Position numbers and translations under genes: made by a program
Part shown: one piece after another, positions 1-8,580 of the stretch
Numbering within the stretch: position 1 is the stretch's first letter
Layout of the letters: each line of letters opens with the position of its first letter
Source: CBDAPE01 sp965198325
Lineage (GTDB): Bacteria; Pseudomonadota; Alphaproteobacteria; UBA828; JAPUJA01
Direction: 5' to 3'
DNA length: 64,000 nt
Assembly: GCA_965198325.1 (NCBI GenBank)
Contig: CBDAPE010000010.1
Span: 39,509-103,508 of the forward strand
The notes under the pieces: model-generated
Databases searched by the model: none
What the model saw: the letters and a program-made list of their open reading frames with translations, nothing else
Told to the model about the DNA's origin: nothing

Positions 1-1
1 C

Positions 2-367
2 TACACGGTGCGCGCCCCCGCGAGGGAAACCAGACACTGTCATTGCTCGATCTGCCGGAAGACTTACGGCGCGCTCTTCGTGACCTTTTCGACGTTCCCG
101 CTGGCCGCGTTTTCCCTCGACAAGGGTGGGGACGAGCTTGTCAACTACGACACGCCAAAGGACCACCGCAAGTTCTGCAGGACCTGCGGGGCTCATGTCA
201 TGGAGGTTGCGGACGACGAGCCCGAACGGGTCTACGTTCCGGCGGGCACCATCGACGGCGGCGCCCATCCGGGCCATCCCGAGGGCGCGATCAAACATAT
301 CTTCGTTGGCTCGAAGGTGCCCTGGTACGAGATCGCCGACGGCCTGCCCCAGCACGAGGAGCTTTAG
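2..367 (+). CDS. GFA-family (glutathione-dependent formaldehyde-activating-like) protein, 5' partial
   Basis: The frame is open from the first bases of the window, so the true start lies outside; a GTG at 8 is internal to the domain. The visible part has the zinc-binding cysteines of the GFA/CENP-V fold: CHCSICRK near the left edge and CRTCG about 45 residues later. Family members are usually 120-160 residues, so only the N-terminal strand and first cysteines should be missing. GFA proteins bind zinc in a Mss4-like fold. Some act on S-hydroxymethylglutathione, but most, probably including this one, have no proven substrate. It converges on the downstream aminotransferase gene. Confidence 0.8.
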   Translation, partial: YTVRAPARETRHCHCSICRKTYGALFVTFSTFPLAAFSLDKGGDELVNYDTPKDHRKFCRTCGAHVMEVADDEPERVYVPAGTIDGGAHPGHPEGAIKHIFVGSKVPWYEIADGLPQHEEL

Positions 368-729
368 GTCCCGGCACAAGCTGTGCCTCCTGTTTATTCC
401 GCCCGCTGAAACCGGAGACTGAACAATGCTCAAGCGTGCCCTGTTGCGGTTGGGCCGCATTTTCCGATCGAACAAATTGCCGAGATGGAGGGCGTCGAAG
501 AGCGAAGAGATGCGGGTGGACCCCGTTCCCCCAACAGAGAGCATCGAGCATAGTTCTAAATATAGTTTGATCGGGATGCGGGTGGACCGCCTGTCCCCCA
601 CCGCCAAGACGCGTAACGACTCAGGGCCTTGAATTCCGAAGCCGCTTGCTTCATCGGGCGCAAGAGTTCAGACTGGGTTCGGTCACGGAAAGACGTCGTG
701 CTCCGAATTCTCGCGCGCGGCCGCCCGGA
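368..729. other. Intergenic region between two convergent genes, with a duplicated 25-bp motif
   Basis: No convincing gene is seen. A 68-codon frame at 426-632 (+) has no recognisable domain and a repetitive, basic composition, so I do not call it. The region holds two direct copies of a motif starting GATGCGGGTGGACC and ending in a run of C (listed separately). The stretch between the copies is AT-rich compared with its surroundings. Confidence 0.5.
509..600. repeat. Pair of direct repeats, GATGCGGGTGGACC...CCCCC
   Basis: Copy 1 is at 509-533 and copy 2 at 575-600, 66 bp apart. Both begin GATGCGGGTGGACC and end in TCCCCC, with 5-6 variable bases between. They could be relics of mobile element ends, a dispersed intergenic repeat, or regulator sites. 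The sequence alone does not decide. Confidence 0.45.
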
Positions 730-1929
730 TCAGGAGACCGCCGCCAGCTCGACCGGCTCGTCGAGCCGGCGAGAGGTCGCGCGGTAATATTCGCCCGCCG
801 CACCGACGCCGCTGCCCGGCACTATGGCAATATCGAAATCGCGCATCGCCATCTCGGCACCGGCGAGCACGCTCAAGGTCATGAGCTCGCTCAAGGCGCC
901 GAGATGCCCGATCCGGAACAGCTTGCCCGCGACCTTCGAGAGACCGACGCCCAGCGAGAGGTCGTAGCGGTCATAGGCGTGCCTGACGAGCGCATTGCCG
1001 TCGATGCCCTCGGGCAGCATGATCGCGGAGACCGTGTCGGACTGCCATTTCGGCTATTTCGCGCAGAGCCGAAGGCCCCAGGCATCGACCGCCCGGCGCA
1101 CGCCCTCGGCGATCCGGAAATGGCGGGCGAACACGTTTTCGAGGCCTTCCTCGAACAGGATATCGAGCGAGGCCCGGAGGCCCCGGAGCAGGGTAGTAGC
1201 CGGGGTATAGGGAAAGTAGCCGTCTGCGTTGGTCCGCAGCATGTCGTCGAAGTCGAAAAAGCAGCGCGGCAGGGTCGCGCGTTTGCGCGCGTCCAGTGCC
1301 TTCTGGCTGACACCGACGACCGCCAGCCCGGTCGGCAGCATAAGGCCTTTCTGGGAGCCCGAAACGGCGAGGTCGACGCCCCATTCATCCATCCGGAAAT
1401 CGATGCTGGCGATCGAGCTGACGCCGTCGACATAGAGCAGGGCGGGGTGGTTCGCGTCGTCGAGCGCCTGGCGGACTGCGGCCACATCGCTGGTCACGCC
1501 GGTCGCCGTCTCGTTATGGCAGACGATCACACCCTTGATCTCGTGCGCGGTATCGGCGGCGAGGCGGCGGGCGTACTCCGCGGGCGGCGCGCCCTCGCTC
1601 CACTCGACCTCGATTTCGTCGACGTCGAGGTGGTGGCGCCGGCACAGGTCGGCCCAGAGATGGGAGAACTGGTCGAAGTTCGAGACGATGACCTTGTCGC
1701 CCGGCGACAGGGTGTTGCTGATCGCCGCTTCCCAACCGCCGGTTCCCGACGCCGGAAAGATGAAGGCCTGGCCGGTCTCGGTCTTGAAGATCTTCTTGAG
1801 GTCCTCGAACAGCGGCAGGGTCAAGTCCGGAAAATCGGCCGCGCGCATGTCTTCCATCGGGATATTCATGGCCTGGCGAACGGGTTCGGGTACGTTCATC
1901 GGTCCGGGAATGAAAAGATGCCCGTGCAT
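730..1929 (-). pseudogene. Serine-glyoxylate aminotransferase-like (class V), interrupted by an in-frame TAG
   Basis: This is a PLP enzyme of the alanine/serine-glyoxylate aminotransferase family, which turns serine and glyoxylate into hydroxypyruvate and glycine. The start at 1929 (MHGHLFIPGPMNVPE) is set by AGGAGGA just upstream. The N-terminal PGPMNVPEPVR motif and the PLP lysine in SGSQKGLMLPTG are present. An amber codon at 1054-1056 ends translation after 291 residues. The same frame then continues with family sequence (KWQSDTVSAIMLPEG) to 730, giving about 399 residues in all, the normal length. There is no frameshift, only the stop; CAG to TAG would explain it. The C-terminal domain is needed for activity, so the gene is probably dead unless TAG is suppressed or miscalled. 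Confidence 0.85.
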
Positions 1930-2061
1930 GCTCGGTCCTCCTCGACGCGGCGTCTGCCCCCGTTGCGCGCCCTCTGAACGGGGCTTCGATGCAATCGGGT
2001 GCACTCTATCTGGCTGAAGGCTGGACTGCAACCTTAATAAACTAATGTTCCTATAAGGAAA

Positions 2062-3308
2062 TTATTCGGACCGGGTCAGGAAATCGTAGGCCGAGAGCGC
2101 GTGGCTGCGCACGATGTGGAGAAACTCGTCGATGACGACATGTTCGTCGGCAATTCCCATCGGCCCCGGATCGGGGCCGTAGGTGTAGGCGGGAATGCCG
2201 CGATAGCGCCAGAGCCGGTTGTCGGTGCCGCCGAGGCTCATGATCGGCTGGGGCCGGTGACCCTGGAGCTGCTCCACGTTGTTTTGCAGATGCTCGACCA
2301 TCTCGCCGAACGGATCGCACCAGTTGGGCGCGCTGTATTCGACCTTCTCGATCGCCGCTTCCGGATGGCGCGCGACAATCGCCTCGACCTCGGCCATGAC
2401 CTCGTCTTCTCCAGCCCGACGGGGACCCGCAGGTCGAGTTCGAGGACACACTCGCCGGGGATCATGTTCACCTTGAGCCCGCCATGGAGCGTGCCGACGT
2501 TGACCGTGACCGTCTGAACGATCTCGCTGGCGCCCGCGCCCAGGTCCGCTTCGGTCGCGGCCCGGCCCGCCTCGAGCGCGGACGCGACATTATGGGGCGG
2601 GCTCGCTTCCAGCTCGCTCAAGGCCTCGAAGTCCTGGACCATGCGGGCCGCGATCTTGGTCGCGCTGCCGCTCGCGTGGATATAGGCGCCGTGAGCCCCC
2701 CGGGTGGTGACCCGGATGGTCACCCAGAGCGGCCCCTTTTCGCCGAAGCGGATGGTGTGGATGTTCGACGGCTCGCCGTTGAGGCTGCAGTCGCCGTGGA
2801 CCTCCGGGTGGTTCTCCATCAGGTAGCGGGCGCCCCAGGGGCCGAAGGTCTCCTCGTCCGAGACCGCCGCCAGGCTGAGCCGGCCCTTCAGCCGGTCGGC
2901 GAGCCGGGACAGGTAGTCGAAGGTGAAGATCGACGCGGTGGTCCCGCACTTCATGTCGCACGCGCCCCGGCCCCAGATTTTCCCCTCGGCGACCTCGCCG
3001 CCCCAGGGATCGTGGGCCCAGGCCTCCGCGCCGACGGGAAACACGTCGATATGGCCGTTGAGCACGAGATGGCGGCCGGGCGTGCCGGCCTCGAAGGCGG
3101 CGACGATATTGGGCATCGTGGGCTCGGGGTCGATCACCCAGTAGGCGTGGCCCCGGGCATCGAGGAACTGCCGGATGTGAGCGGCCGCCGCGCGGGTATC
3201 GCCCGGCGGATTGGGGCTCTTCGCCCGGATGAAGCGGCTCAAGAACCCGATCAGCGCGTCGCAGTCGGCCGCGATCCAGTCGAGCAGGATTTCCTTGTCG
3301 TCGGCCAT
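2062..3308 (-). pseudogene. M20 (ArgE/DapE/ACY1) metallopeptidase, frameshifted
   Basis: This is a zinc amidohydrolase of the M20 family, which removes acyl groups from amino acids or cleaves dipeptides. ATG at 3308 follows GAGGACC. Expected motifs are visible: LNGHIDVFPVG (first metal site), GRGACDMKCG, and SDEETFGPWGA (catalytic and metal acidic residues). The frame breaks near 2411, after LRVPVGL. The other frame resumes with GEDEVMAEVEAIVARHP and runs to the stop at 2062 with the metal-binding end of the domain. Adding one G to a GG pair gives VPVGLGEDEV and an open frame of about 415 residues. It is divergent from the M24 gene, with 163 bp between. Confidence 0.85.
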
Positions 3309-3471
3309 GGTCCTCTTCCCGTTCAGCGCCGGCACGCGACCAACAACGAAGTCTGCGCTCGCCGGTTGGCCGGGGCAAGCGGTCTGGCGCTGCGCTTGCG
3401 GACGGTCGGCTTCGGGCCCTACACTCGCGGGACCACGCGATCCCGGGAACAAAAAAAGGCGGAGGGCGGAG
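3309..3471. promoter_or_regulatory. Divergent promoter region, M20 peptidase / M24 hydrolase
   Basis: This 163-bp gap separates two divergent genes and must hold both promoters. GAGGA serves the minus gene and GGAGGGCGGAG the plus gene. The imperfect inverted repeat CGCGGGACCACGCGATCCCG lies near 3426-3445 and could be an operator. I see no clear -35/-10 pair. Confidence 0.4.
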
Positions 3472-4665
3472 ATGCTGGGACGGTTCTTCCCCAACGAGGA
3501 ATACGAGGCCCGCTGGCAGCGCGCGGAAGACGAACTGAAGCGCTGCGGCTACGAAACCGCCGTCGTATTCGGACGCTCCGGCGGCACCAACGACCGGGCG
3601 GGCGACGTGGTCTATCTGACAAATTTCTACTCCACCGCGTCGGGGCAGGGCTACGATTCGACGATCTTCCAGGGCCGCTCGTTCAACTCCGTCCTGCTCC
3701 GGGTCGGCGAAACGCCCGAGCTGCATGCCGACGAGCCGGGGCTTCGTCAGGAACTGATCTCGACCGACCGAATCGTTTCTTCGAACACCCCGTTCGTCGA
3801 CATCGTCGAGACGCTCAAGGCGCACAAGATCGAGGGCCCCGTGGCGTTGGTCGGCAGCGACGTGGTGCCACTGCGCTACTGGAACACGATGAGCGAGGTC
3901 GCGCCCGAGATCGACTGGCGGATCGAGGACGACATCATCACCAGCCTGCGACTGATCAAAAGCCCGCGCGAGCAGGATGCACTGCGCATCGCCGGCGAGG
4001 TCGGAACCAAGGCGCTGACCGCCTTCATGGAGGGCCTGATCCAGGGCCTGCCCGAGGCGGAGGCCGCGTCCGCGGCGGCTCGGGAGGTCGTGAAGGGCGG
4101 CGGGACGATCCACATGCTGCCCTGCTCGCACGGCGACATGATCGACATGTTCGTGCGCAATCCGATCGCGGGTTACACCTTCGAGGCCCCGAAGCCCGGC
4201 GACCTCGTGCGCGGCTGGATCTACGGCCCGATGTTCGAGGGCTATTACGTCGACCCCGGACGCACCACCGTGTGCGGTTTGAAGCCGACGCCGGAGCAGA
4301 AGGAGATGGTCGAGACCGGTGCGCGGATCGTCGAGGCGATCATGGAGCAGATCAGGCCGGGCGCGAAGGTCAAGGACGTCGCCTTGCACGGCCGGGCGCT
4401 GTCTCAGCAGCACGGCGCAACGTCGAATCAGATGGCCGAGAAGTGGCCCCATTTCGGGCACGGCATCGGCCTGTTCTTCGAAAAACCCTATATCGGCCCG
4501 GAGATGTGCACCGACGACGACGTGTTTTGCGAGGGCATGGCAATGGGCGTCGAGGCGTTTTTCGGACGCGAGGGCCAGGGCAGCGCCGGCTTCGAGCAGA
4601 ATATCCTGGTCACCGCGGATGGCACCGAGCTGCTGACCAAGACGCCGATGATATTCTGGGATTAA
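3472..4665 (+). CDS. M24-family (creatinase / Xaa-Pro aminopeptidase fold) hydrolase
   Basis: The 397-residue protein has the two-domain layout of creatinase and prolidase: an N-terminal alpha/beta domain to about residue 165 and a C-terminal pita-bread domain. ATG at 3472 follows GGAGGGCGGAG. In the catalytic domain the second metal aspartate (YYVDPGRTT), the histidine (FGHGIGLFFEK) and both glutamates (MGVEAFFG, GFEQNILVT) are present. The first metal aspartate, normally in a GDLVxxD context, is replaced by Trp in GDLVRGWIYGP. Creatinase also lacks metal ligands, so a non-metallo hydrolase acting on a guanidino or N-methyl compound is possible, though unproven. A paralogue with the same substitution lies at 43517-44706. 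A C-N hydrolase gene follows 22 bp downstream. Confidence 0.8.
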   Translation: MLGRFFPNEEYEARWQRAEDELKRCGYETAVVFGRSGGTNDRAGDVVYLTNFYSTASGQGYDSTIFQGRSFNSVLLRVGETPELHADEPGLRQELISTDRIVSSNTPFVDIVETLKAHKIEGPVALVGSDVVPLRYWNTMSEVAPEIDWRIEDDIITSLRLIKSPREQDALRIAGEVGTKALTAFMEGLIQGLPEAEAASAAAREVVKGGGTIHMLPCSHGDMIDMFVRNPIAGYTFEAPKPGDLVRGWIYGPMFEGYYVDPGRTTVCGLKPTPEQKEMVETGARIVEAIMEQIRPGAKVKDVALHGRALSQQHGATSNQMAEKWPHFGHGIGLFFEKPYIGPEMCTDDDVFCEGMAMGVEAFFGREGQGSAGFEQNILVTADGTELLTKTPMIFWD

Positions 4666-4687
4666 CGGATAAGGGGAGGAACCGATC

Positions 4688-5589
4688 ATGGCAGAGCTAG
4701 CCGTTGCGCTATGGGCGACCAATGTCAGCCCCGCCCTGAACGGGCTCGACGCCTGGATCTCGAAGATCGACGCCAAGATGGCCGCAGCGAGGCGCCAGGG
4801 GGCCGACCTGCTGGTGATGCCCGAATACGCCTCCGTCCAGTGGCTGTCCTTCGCGCCGGACGGGATTTCCGTCGACCGGGAAATCGCCTGGATGGCCGGG
4901 CAGGCGGACGTTGCGCTGGCCGCGCTTCGCCCGCTCGTCGCCAAACACGACATGGCGCTGCTCGCCGGCACCATGCCGGTCGATTCGGGCGACGGCCAGG
5001 TCAACCGCGCCCACCTGCTGCTGCCCGAGGGCCAGGAGCACGTTCAGGACAAGTTGTGCATGACGCCCCAGGAAAAGGACCCCGACTGGTGGAACCTGGA
5101 GACCGGCGATACGGTCAACCTCGTCACCTGGCGGGGCCTGCGCTTCGCCATCGCGATCTGCCTCGACGTCGAGCTGCCGGCCCTGGCCGCGCGGCTTGCC
5201 GGGCTCGCTCTCGACGTCATTCTCGTTCCCTCGATGACGGCGGCGCTCTCGGGCTATCACCGGGTGTTCGACTGCGCCAAGGCCCGCGCCGTCGAAACCC
5301 AGTCGATCGTCTGCCCGGTGGCACCATCGGGACGACCGGCTACCGCGATCTGAAGGAGACCAACGTCTCCGGCGCGGCCGTCTTCTGCCCCTGCGAGGAC
5401 GCGCTGGGATCGACCGGCGTTCTGGGCTCGGTGGCGCCTGCGGGCGAAGACGCGGGCGACGGACCGATGCTGGTCGTGGGCGATCTGCCGATCGAGGCGG
5501 TGGCCGCGATGCGCCAGGGCGAGGCCTATGTCTGGCCGGGCGCCTGGAGCGCCAGGCATCTCAGGATCAACGATCCGTCGCGGGCCTGA
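4688..5589 (+). pseudogene. Carbon-nitrogen hydrolase (nitrilase superfamily), frameshifted
   Basis: This cytosolic amidase/nitrilase-fold enzyme has a Glu-Lys-Cys triad: E in LLVMPEYA (about residue 46), K in VQDKLCMTP (about 120) and C in AIAICLDVE (about 156). The start at 4688 follows AGGGGAGGAACCGATC. The first frame ends at 5353 after VETQSIVCPV. The expected continuation GTIGTTGYRDLKETN is in another frame and runs to 5589. One extra G at the GG pair at 5320-5321 restores about 300 residues. All three catalytic residues lie before the break, but the lost C-terminal third completes the sandwich fold. It probably shares a transcript with the M24 gene, and the two may act in sequence on an amide or ureido compound. 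Confidence 0.85.
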
Positions 5590-5595
5590 GGAAGC

Positions 5596-6519
5596 CTACC
5601 CCCTGAGTGGCCGGGCGTCCTCCGCAAGCTCGGGGATCCGCCCCGTCTTGAACGGAACGCGATCGACCCGGGGCTCGTAGTCGCCCGCATCGATCAACCC
5701 TTGGACATGATCGGCGACGGCAACGCAGTTGGTCAGCCAGACTTCGCCCGCCTCGATCAGCTCCTCGACAAAGCTCCGGACATAGCGCATGCGGGCCGCG
5801 CGGCCTATCAGAAAGGGGTGCCAGATGATCTGCCAGAAACCGCCGATCGCGTGGAGGCCTTCGAATTCCGAGCGGTAGACCTCGAACGCGTGGCGCGGCG
5901 TCTGGATCGGCATGACGTAGTCGATGTCGGCGAGGTGGGCGAACTGGTTCCAGTCGTCGCAGGCCCAATCCACGGGCAGCTCCAGCAGGTCGCCCGACCG
6001 GCTGCGCAGGACATAGGGCAGGTCGTCGCCCATCAGCGAGGACTCGTAGAGGAAGCCGAGCTCGGCGAGAATCGCCGCCGTGTGCTGCGAAAAATCATAG
6101 AACGGAGCCCGGAAACCGATCGGGCGGGTGCCCGTCAGGCGTTCGAGAGCGTCGAGGGCGCGGACCGTCCAGTATTTCTCCCGCTCCCGGGTGTTACGGT
6201 TGGGCGATTCGTGCATATAGCCGTGATGGGCGATCTCGTGGCCGCCTTCGGCGATCCGCTCGATCGTCTTCGGGTGTTCCTCCACGCACCAGGCGGGGAC
6301 GAAGAAGGAAACCTTCAGCCCGTAACTCTCGAACAGGTCGCAGATGCGGGGCACGCTGATCTCCGGGCCGTAGCGCAGGAATGACGTGGCGCAGACCCGG
6401 GTCGAGGCGTCGTCGGGATGGGCGAGGTGGATCAGCGCGTCGGCGTCCATGTCGAAGGAGAACGAGACGGCGCAGCGCTTGTTCTCGGGCCATGGGATCG
6501 GCGGCGCGGGCGCGGTCAT
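5596..6519 (-). CDS. Polysaccharide deacetylase-family protein (NodB homology, PuuE-like)
   Basis: The 307-residue protein has a NodB-type domain: SFDMDAD (catalytic and metal Asp pair) near residue 22, HEIAHHGYMHE (metal histidines) near 93, and FRAPFYDFS near 138. There is no signal peptide, and the length and motifs fit the cytosolic branch that includes cofactor-free allantoinase PuuE and related amidases rather than chitin deacetylases. It starts one base after the stop of the metallo-beta-lactamase gene, so the two are co-transcribed. In this nitrogen-compound neighbourhood, a cyclic amide or ureide is a more likely substrate than a polysaccharide. That is inference. Confidence 0.8.
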   Translation of the reverse strand: MTAPAPPIPWPENKRCAVSFSFDMDADALIHLAHPDDASTRVCATSFLRYGPEISVPRICDLFESYGLKVSFFVPAWCVEEHPKTIERIAEGGHEIAHHGYMHESPNRNTREREKYWTVRALDALERLTGTRPIGFRAPFYDFSQHTAAILAELGFLYESSLMGDDLPYVLRSRSGDLLELPVDWACDDWNQFAHLADIDYVMPIQTPRHAFEVYRSEFEGLHAIGGFWQIIWHPFLIGRAARMRYVRSFVEELIEAGEVWLTNCVAVADHVQGLIDAGDYEPRVDRVPFKTGRIPELAEDARPLRG

Positions 6520-6520
6520 G

Positions 6521-7276
6521 TCAGTCGGCAGCCTCGTTGGGGCAGCCGGGTTTTCGCTGGCCCGCGAGATAGTCGTCGATCAGCTCGATCATCCGCTCCT
6601 GTCCGAAGCTCGGAAAATGGCCGCCGTGGACCGTGCGGGCCGGAACGGCGCGCAGCCGTTCCATGCTCGTAATCACCTCTTCGGGGACGGAGTGGTAGAG
6701 CTCATTGAGCAGCGGTCCGTCATAGACCGTATCGCCGGAAAACAGGGTTTCGCTTGCCGGCTCCCAGAGAGCAATGGAGCCTGGCGAATGGCCCGGCGTA
6801 TGGATCACCTCGAACTGCCGGTCGCCGAGATCGATGACATCGCCATCGTTGATGAGCCGCGTCGGCGGGGCGGCACGCACGTTGCAGGCGTCCGGGTCGA
6901 AATCCGCGAAGGGTAGGGCGTGAAAGATGTCGAAGGACATGTATTGGTCGCTCACCGTGTTCTCCCGGGTGGGGTTGGCGAGCAAATCGGCCTCAGCCGG
7001 GTGGATCAGCCGTTCATCGAATTCCCAATGGCCGCCCATATGGTCGAAATGGGTGTGGCTGCTGACGCAGAGCACCGGTTTCTCGGTGACCAGGGCGACA
7101 TGCTCTTTCAGGCTCGCCAACCCAAAACCCGAATCCACGAGCATGTCCCGGTCGCGTCCGCGCACATGCCAGATATTGCAGCGCACGAGGGGGATTGCGG
7201 CGGGCTCCCAGATCAGCGTGACATCGTCCGCGAGGCGTTTCGTCTCGAACCAGTGGTCAGCAATCGGCAGGGTCAT
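6521..7276 (-). CDS. Metallo-beta-lactamase-fold hydrolase
   Basis: The 251-residue protein has the full set of metal motifs: SHTHFDHMGG (HxHxDH) near residue 78, HTPGHSPGS near 165, FSGDTVYDG near 185, and HGGHFPSFG near 225. ATG at 7276 is chosen because GGGAGGACGC lies just upstream and the domain begins right after. Longer upstream frames are not credible. This fold covers thioesterases, lactonases and glyoxalase II-like enzymes, and nothing here picks one. It is the first gene of a pair with the deacetylase-family gene. Confidence 0.85.
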   Translation of the reverse strand: MTLPIADHWFETKRLADDVTLIWEPAAIPLVRCNIWHVRGRDRDMLVDSGFGLASLKEHVALVTEKPVLCVSSHTHFDHMGGHWEFDERLIHPAEADLLANPTRENTVSDQYMSFDIFHALPFADFDPDACNVRAAPPTRLINDGDVIDLGDRQFEVIHTPGHSPGSIALWEPASETLFSGDTVYDGPLLNELYHSVPEEVITSMERLRAVPARTVHGGHFPSFGQERMIELIDDYLAGQRKPGCPNEAAD

Positions 7277-7346
7277 GATGCGTCCTCCCATCGGCGCCCG
7301 GTAGTGGAGAGCATAGCATCGAAGGCACGAACGCCGAAGCCACCGG

Positions 7347-8522
7347 CTATCCCACGAGCGGCGCCTGACCTCGCTTGAGCAGGCTGTGGGCGATGATGAT
7401 GCGCTGGACCTCGCTGGTGCCTTCCCAGATGCGATCGACCCGAAGCTCCCGGAAGAACCGCTCCGCCACGTTTTCGCGCATATAGCCCCGGCCGCCGAAA
7501 ATCTGGACGGCGCGGTCGGCAACCCGGTTCGCCATTTCAGAAGCGTAGAGCTTGGTCATGGAGCAGCGGGCGTGGAGCACCTTGACGTCTTCCCCGCGAT
7601 CGTGGGCGTGGGCCGTTTCGTAGGTCATCAGCCGGGCCGCCCAGAGCTCGGTCAGGCTGTCGGCCAGCATGAACTGGATCGCCTGGTAGTCGGTGATCGG
7701 TTTGCCGTCGATGACGCGCTGCCGGGCGAACGCGGTCGCCTCGTCGATCAGCCGCGAGGCGGCGCCGCAGCAGCGCGCCGCGATCATCAGCCGCTCACGC
7801 CGAAACCAGGCGTAGGTGTAAGCCATGCCGCCCCCTTCGTCGCCGATCCGGTTGGTGATCGGCACACGCACGCCGTCGAACCTGTAGGTCGGGTGATGGG
7901 AGGCGTAGCGGTGAGAAAACAGGGGCGTGCGGACGAGCTCGACGCCTTCGCTGTCCGTGTCGATGAAGAACAGGCAATGGGCCCCGTCGTTCTCGCCGCC
8001 ATCGAGTTTGGCCTGGAGGATAAAATGATCGGCGAAATTCGCGCCGGTCACATACCACTTCTCGCCATCGACGACATACTGGTTGCCTTCGAGACGCGCC
8101 GTGGTCTTGATGCCCTCGACGTCGGAGCCGGAGTCCTCTTCCGTGATCGCATAGCAGTCGTGCCGCTCGCCGCGCATCGAGGGCAGCACGTAGCGCTCGT
8201 GCTGATCATTGGTGCAGATGTCAAACAGCCACTTCTCGGGTTCGTGGAAACACCAGCACAGCGCATTGGTGACCCGGCCCAGCTGTTCCCAAATCACCGT
8301 CTGGGTGAGCGTCGACAGGTCGAGGCCGCCGATCGGTTCCGGAAGGTCCATGCGATTTAAGCCCATGTCGTTGGCAACCTGCCGGTGGCGCGCACCTGCC
8401 TCCCCGGGGATGACGCCGTCGTTCATTTCGGCTTCGACTTCCCAGGGAATCAGCTCTTCATCGACGAAGGCGCGGATCTTTTCTTGCCACTCGACGCAGT
8501 CGGCGGGCAGGGGATAGCTCAC
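7347..8522 (-). CDS. Acyl-CoA dehydrogenase
   Basis: This 391-residue FAD enzyme oxidises the alpha-beta bond of an acyl-CoA. It has the family layout: N-terminal helical domain, middle beta domain with YAITEEDSGSDV (usually TEPxAGSD) near residue 125, and C-terminal helical domain with IFGGRGYMRE near 340 and the catalytic Glu in RIWEGTSEVQR near 370. The stop is followed closely by the metallo-beta-lactamase gene. The substrate is unknown; carnitine- or betaine-type acyl-CoA is conceivable from the Rieske genes nearby but is not shown by the sequence. Confidence 0.9.
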   Translation of the reverse strand: MSYPLPADCVEWQEKIRAFVDEELIPWEVEAEMNDGVIPGEAGARHRQVANDMGLNRMDLPEPIGGLDLSTLTQTVIWEQLGRVTNALCWCFHEPEKWLFDICTNDQHERYVLPSMRGERHDCYAITEEDSGSDVEGIKTTARLEGNQYVVDGEKWYVTGANFADHFILQAKLDGGENDGAHCLFFIDTDSEGVELVRTPLFSHRYASHHPTYRFDGVRVPITNRIGDEGGGMAYTYAWFRRERLMIAARCCGAASRLIDEATAFARQRVIDGKPITDYQAIQFMLADSLTELWAARLMTYETAHAHDRGEDVKVLHARCSMTKLYASEMANRVADRAVQIFGGRGYMRENVAERFFRELRVDRIWEGTSEVQRIIIAHSLLKRGQAPLVG

Positions 8523-8580
8523 GAACGCGGCCCTCCTGGAACAAAGCGCTCAACGGCTCGTTTCGACTGACCGGATGGTG

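Noticed and set aside
426..632. 68-codon frame after the GFA gene
   Set aside because: No ribosome site, no family resemblance, and its second half is made of the duplicated motif.
646..1977. 443-codon plus-strand frame opposite the aminotransferase
   Set aside because: Antisense shadow of a high-GC gene; the minus strand carries clear family motifs.
2590..5004. 804-codon minus-strand frame
   Set aside because: It crosses three real genes on both strands and has shadow-like composition.
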